A DNA stretch of 64,000 nt from positions 72,648,257 through 72,712,256 of the forward strand of contig NC_090729.1 of the NCBI RefSeq assembly GCF_036898095.1, read 5' to 3'. The position numbers were made by a program, and so were the translations under genes. Below the pieces are notes generated by a model that was given only the letters and a program-made list of their open reading frames with translations, made no database searches and was not told the origin of the DNA. This stretch comes from Palaemon carinicauda. Lineage: Eukaryota; Arthropoda; Malacostraca; Decapoda; Palaemonidae. This document shows, piece after piece, positions 9,658-21,892 of this stretch (the stretch's first letter is position 1; each line of letters starts with the position of its first letter).

Positions 9658-9752
9658 TTCCATCAGGACGCCATGGCTTGAGCCCAAAAAACGGATTTTG
9701 AGCGAAGCGAAAAATCTATTTTTGGGTGAGATAGCCATGGCGTCCTGATGGA
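9658..9752 (+). repeat. Element A internal complementary region (ICR)
   Basis: Read on the minus strand, this 95-bp stretch equals the right outer end (gatagcc, then aaaaatag, then gcttcgctcaaaatccg) joined to the left outer end (ttttttgggctcaagcc). DIRS replication models use such a region to template closure of the circle. The joined point contains CCGTTTT, placing the core at GTT. The flanks are the inverted 19-mers at 9660-9678 and 9733-9751. The T run is one base shorter here than at the genomic left end. Confidence 0.9.
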
Positions 9753-9825
9753 CCCTCCCTACTACTTCGTCAGTTTGTTCCCACCCTACACAATTGTATC
9801 ATGGTGATGGGCAGCAACTGGCGCC

Positions 9826-10171
9826 AGGATAAAGACGCTCGTGACGTCATTAGAGCAATGGCGTCCGTTTGTTTACGTCTCGAGTATCAGTAGTAGCCAC
9901 GAGTGAGATTAGCTGTGGAACGGCTCCCAGCTATTCTCAGCCCTTACACACCGAAGCGTTAACTCTGTTCGGGGTGGAGATAGCTATGTGGCACGACCAG
10001 ACATGCGTGTCCCCTGTTGTATTACGATGTCTTAAAGGGAAACCTTTGAGATACTCGCTCCAGAAGTTAGAATTCTGTGATAACCTGTGGTTAAATTCTC
10101 TGGGAATATCTTAGTAGTCTTATACCCAAGGAAGCTACCAAACAGGAACCTTCCATCAGGACGCCATGGCT
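9826..10171 (-). repeat. Element A right inverted terminal repeat
   Basis: Reverse complement of 1463-1808 over its full 346 bp with no indel in my hand alignment. The 43 bases outside it (10172-10214) differ from the left outer end; they carry the block atagatttttcgcttcgc and finish in aaaatccGTT. Confidence 0.92.
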
Positions 10172-10214
10172 ATCTCACCCAAAAATAGATTTTTCGCTTC
10201 GCTCAAAATCCGTT

Positions 10215-13040
10215 AATTCAGCAGGACTTTTCCCCCAAATACTCCCGATTAGAAAGGGCATACTGTATATCAATTCTCATACAAATGAAATTCCTATTGG
10301 CACATGCCATTCATGTCCTCAGCTTCTTGATCTGTTTTAACGGATCGGATGACAATGCCAGTTTTCCATAGCACACCTGAGGATAAATAAAAAATCCATT
10401 TGTCTGTAGAAGTGAAACAAGCGTCCTGAAAGAATCGGTTACTTAGCAAATCAGCAGGAGGTGTAATTATAGTCTAGTGAAAGAAAATAATTAGTAGTAT
10501 AGTACACCAAGCAAGATTTAAACTGCAATTCAAATAATACTTGCAATTTTATCTGTGCATGTATGTTCTGAATTCCCCTTATTTATGAATTACACTAAAT
10601 TTCCCTGAACCTATCAGTTGTAATATTTACAAACTAACATTTTCTGATGAAAAAGTTTGTTACATATAATGAGAATAAAGAGCCAGGTATGGTCTTTTAA
10701 TGTTTTTTATTGTCTTTAATGTTTGCTTAAATCTAGCAAAAAATTACCTGTGGCTATTATTGGTAAAGAGAACATAATCTTAAATTTGATAGTCTCTCTG
10801 GTGATCGTCACAGTGTATCCTCTATTGAGAATTACGATATGTGTGGTAGCAATGCCAGATACAGTATACTGTATATTTCTGTCGTAAAGCCATTTGTCCA
10901 CTGCAGAGCACTAGCAAATAAATCCTGCCAAAGAGTCACCATATCACGCTGCCTAATATAGAGATCTTTCATTTACTTTATTCTCGAACTATGGACCAGT
11001 CTTTGAGGCAATGGTATCAAAACTCATAGTTTCAAATTTATGGGACTATGTTAGTACCTTCAAGTGCCATGCTCCATTGACTTTCTTATATCAACAGAAA
11101 CAGAAACCCACACTATATGATAGTTGACTGACAAGACCTGTTTAGGCAAAAGAAAATTATTGGCAGAACCTTGACAAGTGCTGCTGTATGAGATCTGGCA
11201 AAGCCTGGCCCACTGAAGGGGGATTATGCTTAGGAATATTTGGAATCTCCACAACCTAAAGTTCTAATCTTTGATGTTAAAGAGATTCCAACATTCTTTC
11301 ACCATTACCTTACCTACTGTCTAAAATGCTTCTTAGTTCAAAGCTATGTTCTCTCTCTTAGCAACAACATTAGTGGTAGAACCAGAAAATTCTGTTTAAT
11401 ATCCTGTTATCACTTGGTCCACTATATTGTAAAAAGCTTGTTAGTAGTATCTGTTGCCTTCCTAGCCTACATAAGTCAACAACTGTGTTATTATACAAGA
11501 CCAAAGATATTCCATCACACTAATGTTATTTCCTTGCCCATGCTTAGCATACTACTCAATTCAATCTAAGATTCCAAATATAAAGATCCAATCCAAATAC
11601 TGTACTTCAGCATTTTATTGATTTAAGCTACTTAGCTGGGCTACATTATGATGGTAGCCTAGGATCTAATATCTTCTCTTTCTATATTTGTAGTACTAGA
11701 TTTTCATCTTCAAACGAGAAAGCAAATTATAAATTTAATGAAAAAACTATTGTTACACTCGGTAAATCAATCTGGTAAACATATAACTTTTTATGTAAAA
11801 TATATATAGAACAGGGTTTAAAAACAGAAGCTGTATTATCCTCATAGAATAAGGCTGATGGGAAAAAAGTCGTCAGATTATTAGTCAATATAATAAATTG
11901 ACCACTTGAAAACTCACAGCTTCTGTCAACTTTAGCTGAAAGAAGAATAAGTTCAAGATGACAATGGGGAGAGTATGATGTTTACCCTACAAGTGTATTA
12001 TTTTGCTGCATCCTAACTAGCAAGGGCAAAGGGTTTTCACCCAACTTTATAAAATGTTTAACTTTTATCATGTTCAAACTTTCTCATTGAAAGAATGAGC
12101 AGCATATAATTCTCAGGGTAATTTTATTGACATGATAATCAATATAAGGTATGCGCTATCCTTTATGTAAAGTCATTATAAAGAAAATGTAGTTAAAATA
12201 AATTACGGTCCTATACTTTCTTATGTATATATAAAAATAAGTTTACCTCATATATTCATGATTACTTAATTAGTAATATGGGCCTTTCATCATCATTATT
12301 TCTTGTTTCACAATAGTATATCGTGATCCAATGAAAAGTGCAATTACTGTACACTCATTTTTATGACCTGATTATAAGAAGTTTATACAATTCTTGAATA
12401 GATGCTTAAAGGTTTCAAGGAAATTTTGCAATAAAACTATAGTACTAATAACCAAACCTCATAAAACTCGTACACCATATTAAGGCAAACAATGTATACT
12501 GTATGTTACTTTGTGACATGCCAACATTATCCCAAATTTTAACTATGGATCTTTGAACATTTGTCATTCCTTTAGAGAATGCTCACTAAAGAATGTAAGG
12601 ATAGTTGGCACACATCCCTTGCCCCTCTCACCTATCTTCCATAATCCCTAGCAACACTCTACCAATGGAAATAATCTAGCTTCAGAAGTGATATAAATAA
12701 GAAAAATCTGTCTCAAGACTTGATAATTGGATTTCAGCCTTTATGCTTTCATCTTCAATATCTAATCTTTCACCACCTCATATCTCTATTCACCTATCCA
12801 CTTAATATTTTGATTCTAACCTTGTCATATGTATGACTGTTCTACTGTTGGAAAAATTTCTTGCTAGAACAGAAGCCATGAAAATATTTTTCAATTGGAC
12901 TCCAACGCAATATTACAAGACAATTGGAAATTGGTAATGTGCATTACAAATTGTGATCAAGAAAGAAGAATGTTTTCCACAAAAATACAAAAAGCCTCAT
13001 GAAAATTCTACATGCATTCACTCAAGATATCAATCAGTGC
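10215..13040. other. AT-rich spacer, no gene seen
   Basis: Only short frames of low complexity occur, none with recognisable domains. I see no repeat relationship to other parts of the window. It may be intergenic or intronic host sequence. Confidence 0.55.
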
Positions 13041-13054
13041 CTCCCAAGAGTATC

Positions 13055-13340
13055 CTCTAACCCACACATTTTTGGGGCCAATGACCTGTGTGGTCTCGAT
13101 GAAATTTCATGTTAAAGGCTAAAACAAGGAATCCAATAGGACCAAAAATACCAGAGAATACTAATTTAAATTGGCAGAGCGCACTCAAAAAGTGTAAGGG
13201 AGACCCACAGCTTCAGGCTTTATTAAGTCCATCACAGCACCTCTAATACTGAAATACGCCAGACCACCGATGATGTGTAATCAGTGAAAACCAGTACTAA
13301 TACTGGAGACAATACTACTTGTTTGTACCTGGCCACTATC
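13055..13340 (+). repeat. Element G left inverted terminal repeat
   Basis: Its reverse complement aligns, with gaps, to 23300-23615. Shared blocks include acacatcatcggt against gtgtcatcggt, ttagaggtgctgtga in both, and tattggatt followed by ctttaaca and gagaccaca. Divergence is high, as expected for an old element. Confidence 0.55.
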
Positions 13341-13385
13341 TTCCTGTTCATGGAGACAGTCAATAGATATGTTTTGGGGATGAAG

Positions 13386-13665
13386 CCATGTCGTCCTGAT
13401 AGAAGTTCCTCAATGGTATCTTTCTACTTGGGATATTTGCGCGAGTGATATACCAGAGAATTTTACCTGTATAACTATCACAGAGTTCTAACCTCCGAAG
13501 CAAATATTCTGAGAGATATCGTTTATACACGAGGGGCGTGTGTAGAACAAGCCATGGCTATCCTTCTCCGAATAGAGTAACCTTGTCCCGAAGGATATGG
13601 GATAGGATTGGAGATGTGGGCGAGAGAGCCATTAGAACTCTCGATCCCAGTGTGCTACAACTAAA
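13386..13665 (+). repeat. Element D left inverted terminal repeat
   Basis: Aligns to the reverse complement of about 16840-17120 with scattered substitutions. It shares gatggaagttcct-like, gagagatatcgt and tatccttc blocks with the ITRs of C, F and H, so all belong to one superfamily of DIRS ends. Confidence 0.75.
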
Positions 13666-13767
13666 AGGTTTCCCGTAAAACCATTGCTTTTTGCAGATGC
13701 CGTCTTGACGGTTGCTTGGAATTTTGTTTATGCTTGTTTTTGTAGCTTTTTGAGTGATTTTGCGATC

Positions 13768-13807
13768 ATGGATGCTTCAGCTTCTTCCTCATCGACTAAG
13801 TTGAGTA
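13768..13807 (+). other. Element D copy of the conserved leader mini-ORF
   Basis: ATG at 13768, a serine-rich short stretch, then AAGTTGAGTA at 13798-13807. It is the same arrangement as in A, C and F and supports a shared functional leader. A pyrimidine tract and AG just before 15860 could be the matching acceptor. Confidence 0.45.
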
Positions 13808-15859
13808 CCCTTTTCTTATGTGTTGGAGAATTTCGGTCTCCACCCAGGTTTTTATTCGATGTACATGCTTTTTATTGCCTGTGGCTGACGCGCGGTCGGC
13901 GCCGGCGCATCATGTATCCAAATCGCTCAGAAATTCTTAGTTATTTAGTTAAAAAATATGGTTTATATTCTTTTACAATTGTGGTATGATTACGGATATA
14001 CCCCTTTTTACTAGAGTTTGCATGTGCATAATTTATCAGTCTTGACTTAGGCTAACTCTATCCTGGCCGGTGGACATGACTGATGAATATGCACTTGTGC
14101 ACCAACAGTTCTTTCACCTAACCTTACTGGTTTCGTGAGATTGACCATCCTCCCATGCTGTTAATTCGTCATAGCGAGGAGCTGCAGTTTTACACTTGTC
14201 CTAGGAAGACTGTCTTCACTTTCCACTCAGCCTACATGTTTGGCCAGGCGGCACAGGTCTTGGGAACTATTTCCTAATGTTTACCTCTTGTCTAACCATT
14301 GGAACTATTTACCCCTGTTCCGATGCTGACAGGTAGACCCCCTTTGTGGTGTCTTACCCATTCTTGGGCTTTCCTTTTTAGATTTTGGTAGGCTAATGGC
14401 TTTTTGTGAGGACTTGTCCTCCGTGCCTTATCACTACAGACCCCTTAGAACACCATTCCTGTTCTAATGCAGCTGTTAGGCCTTCCTGTCCTGCCGCCTC
14501 ACCAATTTCTGAGTCTCCCATCAACCCTTTCCCACCCCCTTGTGCCTGCTAGTGCATCTACCTGCTGTGGAACTTTGTTTCCCTCCCCGTCTAGTTCCAC
14601 GGCGACTGAAGGACTCTTTGTTGTCATTTATGGAAGGGATAGCTTGTAGGCTATCTAGCCGGGCCCTATGTGGATGAGATTTTTCCTTTCTTGGATTAAT
14701 TCTCTCTGCCCCCTTAGAGACCACTCTTGGGTGGTTTCTCTGCCCCTTCCCCTTACTGGTTAGGTCATAACCTTACTGTTCTAGAACTACAGTTCCTTTT
14801 GTCTAGTCCTCTTACCCCAGCATTTGTGTTCTCCCTCAGTTTTTCTTATGGCCTAACCCTATCTAGACAGAGAGTTGGTACCCCTTAGGGTTCTCCTCTG
14901 CCACCTGAGTAGTTGCCTGTTCTGTAGCTGCAGCTTCTCACCCTAGGTTTTGTACATCTTGCTGTAGAGTTCTGACTCCTTTTCTTGGTTAGTCTATCTT
15001 GGCAGAAGTGTCGCCTTCTGTCCCTTTTCCCCGGTCTTGTCAGCTTGAGTTCTTCTAGCATTGGATGTGAGTTGGCCAAGGGGACATTCCCTCTGCTGCC
15101 TTAGCTGCAGCCTTAGATTGGTCATCTGCTCCTTCTGGCCCTCTTCCTTATCTGAGGAAAAGTATCCTCAGAAGTTGGTCAATTTGATCCCGCCTGGTTG
15201 TCAGGATATTCTTTGAATTTTCAATTCTCGGAGTCCTGGCCGTCCTGTACGGCTCTCATTATCTTATGGGCTAAACCTTCTTTTCATGAGTTAATGATAA
15301 TGATGAGGTCTTGGCAGGTTTCCTTATTTGCTGACTTTCATTCCTGTACCTCTCCCCCAGATTATGGACTCTTCCTTATGGGATTGTCCCATCTCTTCTT
15401 GTCGACTTGAGAATGCTTCTGCCATGTTGTGTCGACATGCGTGGGGTGTTGAAAGGTCAGTTTATGACACGGTTGCTAGAAATAGCTGCCGCCTTAGACC
15501 CAGCTACTGTCGCTTCGGGGTCACTTGTTGCTAGCTTAGGCAGTGTGCTAAGTGAATTTGCCATCTCAGGTTGTTTAATAGACAGACTTTGGAGGTACTG
15601 GTTTTATTTGATGTGACCTTTTCTTCCATATTTCTACCACACTGTCATTGATAGTTTTTCATGAATCTCTAATGAGTTCTGAGCGGTTTGGCATGAGTCT
15701 CCATTGTTATATATTCTTAGTCATAATAATTATTGGTAGAAATTGTTACTCTAGAAATATTTTTTAAACATATATCCTCTGTATATTTTTATATATGCCT
15801 AGATTAAGATTGAAAATTTTCAATAATTTGTACTCATTGAAATTTTTCCTTTTTTACAG

Positions 15860-16351
15860 GTTGCTGATGAAATGTAGTGTTCAACAGTAACCTGTACCAG
15901 GCGGGTCAAGTTGCCCAGATCCTGCATTCTTGGCAAAAAATTAACTTCCCACGAAAGGATGGGGGTCCCTGGAAGATTGTTTCACTGCAGGAAGATCCTT
16001 CTCTGTGCCCTGTGGAATGCCTGAAGGCCTACATCTTAAAGATCCAGGCCTTTAAAGCCGGTCAACTTTTTAAAGGGGAGACGACAGGACCTAATATTTC
16101 TCTGAAACAGCTAAGGTCCAAACTCAGCTGTTTCATCTGGAGGGCTGACCATGATAGTATACCATCGGGTCATGACCCTAGTAAAGTTGCCTCTTCCTTA
16201 ATTTTTTTTCCAATCTATGTCCTTTGCAGACTTACAGGCTTACACAGGATGGAAATCTTCAAGAGTGTTCTTCAAACATTACTTATGTCAGTTGGAAGAG
16301 ATTAAACACTTTGTGGTGGCCGCTGGTCGTATGATTAATCCAGCTTCTTAA
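15860..16351 (+). pseudogene. Tyrosine recombinase 3' fragment fused to gag start (element D)
   Basis: After the acceptor-like AG come a gag-like ATG-AAA-TGT start and about 20 bases, then directly recombinase sequence from before the PRKDGGPWK block to the normal C-terminus (HFVVAAGR, stop at 16349-16351). The active-site block reads GHDPSK, so the second catalytic Arg of element A (GHDPRK) is Ser here. A frameshift in the T run near 16200 separates this block from the Trp/Tyr block, which follows in another frame. The first catalytic Arg lies in the deleted part. It is not functional. Confidence 0.8.
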
Positions 16352-16609
16352 GTGTTGTGCGAACTCTTATGGACTGTATAGTTGGGACTTCTCAGTCTAC
16401 ATTGTGCAAGGGTATTAATGTTCTTCTTTTCACTGTACTATTTGATAATCATAAAGATTCAAAGATGATATTTTCCTTTTATGTTAGAAGTGTTACTATT
16501 TTAATCTTCTGTTATATAATTTTGGGGTCTGAAAATTTTGATTTTCTGTACATATCTACCGCGCATAATGTAGCGTTGATTACTGTCACATATATGAATC
16601 TTTGGAAAT

Positions 16610-16615
16610 AATAAA
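16610..16615 (+). promoter_or_regulatory. Candidate polyadenylation signal of element D
   Basis: AATAAA about 260 bases after the recombinase stop, in the position of the signal at 9180-9185 of element A. Confidence 0.35.
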
Positions 16616-16839
16616 AGATTACTGTTCTTTTTGCGTTTCCTACTGCGTTTGAGCTACTGATCAAAATAAAAGCAGTGAACCACAAAATTTTAACCCTCCT
16701 ATTATAGACTTTGTTCTGTTCGTCTACTGGAGATAAAGATCTTTTTCACAGTGAATGGGAATGTACTATTGAATTCCTTCATTCCTACTTATTTTTCAAA
16801 TGTATCGCTTGCTCTGATAGCTTGGTACCATTGTTACCA

Positions 16840-17120
16840 ATGCTAGTGGGATCGTGAGTTGTAATGGCTCTCTCGTCTACGTATGCAATCCTATCCCATT
16901 CCTTCAAGACAAGGTTAACTCTATTCAGGGAAGGATAGCTGTGGCTTGTTCTAAACACGTCGCTGGTGTATACACGATATCTCTCAGGATATTCGCTCTT
17001 GAGGCTAGAACTCCGGGATACCTCTACAAGTAAAATTCTGTGGTATATTGCTCTCAGAATTATCCCAAGTAGAAAGCTGCCATTGAGGAACTTCCATCAG
17101 GATGATATGGATTTCTCACC
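16840..17120 (-). repeat. Element D right inverted terminal repeat
   Basis: Reverse complement of the left repeat with substitutions. Beyond it the outer end runs through a caccc-plus-A-run block and aaaatct to GTT at 17152-17154. No clear ICR is visible upstream of it. Confidence 0.7.
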
Positions 17121-17154
17121 CAAAAAATAGATTTTCCCTATGTCAAAATCTGTT

Positions 17155-19020
17155 TTTTCTGCTGTCTCATATTTAACGAGCTCTTCATGCTCCTTCACAA
17201 ACTCCTAAATACAGTTGAATAATAGCTGAATAACATCCAAATCTGTTATCCATTATTTCCAACAATAGTGTTAACATAAAGGTACTCTATTTATTAGTTT
17301 TTTAATCAATTTTGTTTTGAGCTCATTACTCAACATATAATGTCATTCTAGTTTTTTTTAAGACAGCATGGGAGATGTTTGGTGTTTTAAAAAGTTTATC
17401 TTCTCTTTACTTCTCTGTGAATATTATTACTGTTTCATGTAATTGTTAGCCTATCTGAAGTTGTGGATTCTTCTATGATGAGTTTTAGGCTCACAGATCC
17501 TTCAATAGTTTGCATTTTTTCAAGTACAATACCAGTACTATACAGTTTCCCAGATTTTTCATGTTTGTTTGATAAGTGTTCAAGTTTAGGATTTTATCAC
17601 CTTTAACTTTTACATAATTTTATCTCGCTTTCATATAATTTTATAGTCTAGTCTAATTCTTTATTTTGAGGTATGAGTTTAGGCTAAGTAACAGTGATAT
17701 TTATATTTAGCGGTATATATTGCCTACGCTGCTGCTTCTTTTAAGACCATATGGGAGTTTTTTAATTGAAACATACTTTTTATTTCTTTGCCTCTTTCAT
17801 TTTTTAATTTTTACAGTTTTATATGGTTTGATAGACTAGCCTAAGTTGTGGACCCTTTTTGGCAAGTTATAGGCTAGCATAACTTAGTGTGTGTATTCAT
17901 TATAATAAATGAAGAATTAGTTTTCTACCATTTGTAAGTCTATAGTGTCACTTTGCACTATCCCTTATATGTCCGCAAGGTACAGTACATCATATATAGG
18001 CCAAATTAGGGGTATGACCCCATACCACACCCTTACCCCAAACATATCACCAGCCCTGAGTGACCACTTTGATTGGGTAAGGTGTAGGTGAACTTTCAGT
18101 AGTTAGCTTTTGCTATATACATTAGTAGGCTAACATACTTTTTGCATAAAATAATTATATACACACCATTGCTCAAGTTGTTTCTTTAACCTCAGTTGGA
18201 TAAGGCAGGGGGTGTGGAGTTATGTTTGTTCCTGGACCTATGATTGATACTCCCATTGGTTAATTTGGGGAATTAGGGGTAACCCATGTGAGGGATAATA
18301 GTTAGGTAAATATTTCACCTATTCATTTGTATATTTTTCTGTAATTTCATTTTACAGTAGGCCTATATGTTATTTGTAAATGTACTAACATGATCAGGGG
18401 GGTTGATAGCCTCCCCACTCCCCTATGTGAAATTTTCTTACGTACTGGGATAAAATTTTTCCCCATGATAGAAGCCTCTGCCCCCCCCCCCCTACATCTA
18501 TTTTTTGATAAACGTTGGGGAGTAGGAATGGCAACTCTATTCGATATTGGCATAAGACATGCTATCATACTTTCCTACCCATCCTCAGTGTCCTGCTACA
18601 TGTAATTAGGGAGAGAGATTTACTCATAGACTAGTTTTTCCTCCTTCCCTACTCTTTGATGTTGCAAGAGGATTTTAACTATCTTATGATAAGTTAGTGG
18701 AAAGGGTTACCTTTTTATGGTTCGTGCTTCGATTAAGTTAGCCTTATTATTTTTTTTTTAGTTTCACATAAAGTATGGTCCTTTGGGAATAGGTAAAGTT
18801 AGGCTTTCCTCCCTGAAGGAATTACTAAAAATTTATATCTTCAATTGTGAAATTTTTATTACAGACAAGAGAAATAAAATTTAAGTGTAATCAATTTGGA
18901 TGCAGTAACCCAGCCAACCCAGGAAATTCTGTGCTCGCTGTTGCTATTTTAGCTACTGTTTTGCTTATTAGGGAATGGCTTTGGACACCGAAATTGCCTT
19001 ATCTACATGCAATGGGTTCA
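17155..19020. other. Decayed interior of element G or inserted DNA, no gene seen
   Basis: AT-rich sequence with short frames only; a C run lies at 18480-18492. By position this would be the leader and gag region of element G, but I cannot show homology to gag of A, B or C. Confidence 0.4.
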
Positions 19021-19027
19021 TTCTGCT

Positions 19028-19108
19028 AAGAATGGGGATCCATTAGGAGCATCTAAGAATAGGGATCCATTAGGAGCATCCAAGAATAGGGATCCATTAG
19101 GATCATCC
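19028..19108 (+). repeat. Three tandem copies of a 27-bp unit
   Basis: Units start at 19028, 19055 and 19082 and share gggatccattagga. Differences are single bases. The unit length is a multiple of three, so it may once have been coding repeat within gag of element G. Confidence 0.75.
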
Positions 19109-20055
19109 TTAAGAGCTCTGTTTTTATCCTTGTATGGGAGTGAAAGGTTTTGCTAATATCTCAGATTCCTTTGGGTATTTTCGTAATAAAGAACCTAGAA
19201 CTCTCATTTGCTCATCAGCTTTGTAAGAGGCAGTTAGGGGTTTTGGTAAGGGGGTTATGGTAGACCAGGCCCAAAGAAAGTAGGAGAGCTTGGGTTGGAG
19301 TATGATCTAGACCCCAAAGAAGAGGCTTGCTTTACTCCATGGTCCCTCAGAGGCAGCTCTGATCTCCCCTGGAAGGCAACCCTTTGGTACTCCATCTAGT
19401 TTTTTACAGCTTGCTAGATCAGCTCTCACTCAAGTTTCTGCTAGGTTTTAAAGGATTTTTGGAACTTCAAGGGTTTCATGAAGTCTTTCACCCCAAGAAA
19501 TAGAAGCTCATGTAGGCATTCTTTCATGGTCCCAGACTCTCTTAGTGCAGCGCTGGCAAAGTAATTGTTTATGCCATCTTATGAGGCTTCACAGAAATTT
19601 GCCAAGGAAAATTTGAGATAAGATGCCATGTAATGGCCAATTTTTATATGAATTAGGTAGAAGTGTAGTTCCTGTATAGTAACCCTTTGTGTGCATCCCT
19701 CTTGTCCTAATCCTTAGTGGGTAAAGATAAAGCAAATGCCTTTACAGCTAATACTTCGCTTTCACATTAGGGGAGAAAAAGTTTTCAGCCCCTTCCAAAA
19801 ATGAGAGAACAACCTTCAATTTTAAGGTCCCCATCCTATAAACAGCATCAGAAAGATTTCCAAAGGCAACCTGCAAAGAGACCAACACCATACATTCAAC
19901 CCAAGTTGTTCTAGACTATAAGCAAATTTCCTTAGGTGATGATGGCAACAGTTTCAACCTTTTCAGGCAGACCCCCAATCCCAGAGTACTGTGGTATTTT
20001 TTGAGGAAAAAGAGTAGTTGGAAGCATCCTAGGGAAGATCAGGGTAGTTGTTCAT

Positions 20056-20577
20056 TTTAGAGGTAAAAGAACTAAAAAATTAATGTCCTTAGGTCAAGGG
20101 TCATCTCCAGCGTTTTCAAGAACATTAGACATATTTTTAGTTGGGACAGAGCACAGTCTTGAAAGGTCTGAGTTGCTCTTGGACTTCCAAACATCCTCCA
20201 TGACAAGTTCTTTCAGACCAAAACCTTAGACCTCAACTTCTAATGTCGGCAAAATGCTGAAAAAATAGCCATACAGGAATGCATTTTTCTAAAATTCCAG
20301 GTTAGACTATTTAGAGGTAAAGGAACTCAACAATAAATGTCCTTATGTCAAGGGTCATCTCCAGCGATTTCAAGAGCATTGGACACATGTTCAGTTGGGA
20401 CAGAACAGTCATTTTCTCACTTGGGAAGGTTCAAGCTGCTCTTGGACTTCCAAACATCCTCCATGACAAGTTCATTTAGACCAAAACCTTAGAACTCAAC
20501 TTCTTTGTCAGCAAAATGCTGAAAAAGTAGCACACAGAAAGGCAATTTTCTAAAATTCTAGGGTAGACTATTTAGTC
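20056..20577 (+). repeat. Tandem duplication, unit about 255-265 bp
   Basis: The segment starting tttagaggtaa at 20056 is repeated from 20310. Blocks such as ggtcatctccagcg, ccaaacatcctccatgaca and gcaaaatgctgaaaaa occur in the same order in both. It lies just upstream of the RT remnant of element G and probably duplicates the end of gag or the RT amino-terminal part. Confidence 0.7.
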
Positions 20578-20589
20578 TAGCAAAAAAAG

Positions 20590-21250
20590 ACTGCCCCAAG
20601 AGAAGAGCAACCCTCGACCTATATTGTTTCAACAAGCACATCAGATGCGACGAATTCACAAGGACAACCATTACAAATGCTTGCCAGTTACCACACCAAA
20701 GACCTTGGACGTGTACTATAGATCTAAAAGATGCTTATTGGTGTGTCCCTATGGCCCCTTTTGGCCTTAAATGTTTAAAGGTCACTTATGAATGGCAGAA
20801 GCAAGGGACAATGACATTGCCCTATCAAGCAGGACATTGCCTTAGAGATTGACCATGTATACATATGATCAGCGCCCAAGCCCCCTCTCCATCCAAGCTA
20901 GGACGGAGAAAGGCCAGGCAATGGCTGCTGATGACTCAGCAGCTATACCTATAGGCTTCCCAAATCCCCCCATTCCTAGCTCACAAGGATGGTGAAGTTA
21001 CAGTGACCAAAGAAACTTGAGTTTGAGCGGAACTCCAACCCCAGTCTGGCATTCACCAGTCAGGAACATTACCACGTCAGCCACCACAACGCTTACCTAG
21101 GGTTTCAGCTCAGAAGGATTCCACACAGATCCAAAGTGATGCCTTTCAGACTCAATATAGCTACAAGGCTGTTCACAAAACTAGCAAAGTCGGTTATCAA
21201 ATTCCTTCAGTTATAAGGAGCTCGGATCATTGCCGATTAGAACTGACTAG
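20590..21250 (+). pseudogene. Reverse transcriptase remnant of element G
   Basis: Translation near 20715 gives TIDLKDAYW, the first catalytic RT block of DIRS elements. After a gap a second block near 21100-21210 resembles the YLGF...MPF...LNIA...FTKLAK series of element A. Frames change several times and the intervening sequence is unrelated or rearranged. No YLDD-type motif survives. Confidence 0.6.
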
Positions 21251-21342
21251 TTTGAACAGAAACAAGCAAATTATGCTTCATATCTGTAATAAAAGAGAAC
21301 CACCAACTTTTTATTCAAGTAGCTCTAAATGTAAATTCTATA

Positions 21343-21470
21343 ACAATTGCAAGATCTTCTATTTATATTTCCCCCAACGAGTATGATTTTAAAGGGTTTA
21401 CACTCCATGGCTTCCAGCACTGCAGCACCCAAGTCGAAGTCACACCATCTTTGGTCAGCACAGCTCTATC
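21343..21470 (+). pseudogene. Methyltransferase-like segment remnant of element G
   Basis: A short frame carries IFPPTSMILKGL, aligning with the YLFPPTNLLLKVL block at the C-terminal end of the element A pol protein. It sits between the RT and recombinase remnants, the expected position. Confidence 0.5.
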
Positions 21471-21892
21471 AAAGATCAGGGACTTGGAATATCCTTGCTG
21501 TCTCACTTCTGACCCTGAACCTTCATGCTTGGATTTATTCTCCCATATTTATGGGGAAGGAATTTAAAGCATACAATATGATATATTTGATAGGAATTAA
21601 GATGCCTTCTTCTACCAGACAATATTAGTCTCTATGGAAAGCATGGATAGCATTCCTTAGGGATAGGTCTGTGTGCCAGGTAACCCCAAACTTCTGGTCT
21701 TCCTTTCTGATTCAACATTTTGAAAAATAGCAAGCTTATCCCAGAATTCTTGGCTAAAAAAACAAGCTTACCCCAGACTTCTTAGCTTCCTTTCTGGTTC
21801 ACTTCTTTGAAGAAAAGAAGCTTAAGCTATCAACAACCTTGTCATTCAAATCTGTATTAACAAAACCTCTTAAGCAGACTTTTAAAGGGATT

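Larger units (their letters stand above)
1449..10214 (+). mobile_element. Element A: apparently intact DIRS-like retrotransposon
   Basis: This 8.8-kb unit has the architecture known for DIRS elements: inverted terminal repeats (1463-1808 and 9826-10171), an internal complementary region (9658-9752) matching the two outer ends joined together, and gag, RT-RNase H and tyrosine recombinase frames in that order. There is no integrase and no LTR. Both outer borders carry GTT (left 1448-1450, right 10212-10214), consistent with recombinase-mediated insertion without a larger target duplication. All three frames are open and the two ITRs have the same length and encode the same peptide in mirror image, so this is the youngest-looking element in the window. 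Exact borders are uncertain by a few bases because of the T run at 1449-1455. Confidence 0.9.
13371..17154 (+). mobile_element. Element D: internally deleted DIRS-like copy
   Basis: A 3.8-kb relative of element A with both ITRs (about 13386-13665 and 16840-17120), a leader with the conserved mini-ORF, an acceptor-like tract, then only about the first 20 bases of gag fused to the distal half of the tyrosine recombinase. Gag, RT, RNase H and most of the recombinase are gone. GTT is present at both outer borders (13371-13373 and 17152-17154), the same core seen for A. It cannot encode its own movement and lies inside element G. Confidence 0.8.
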
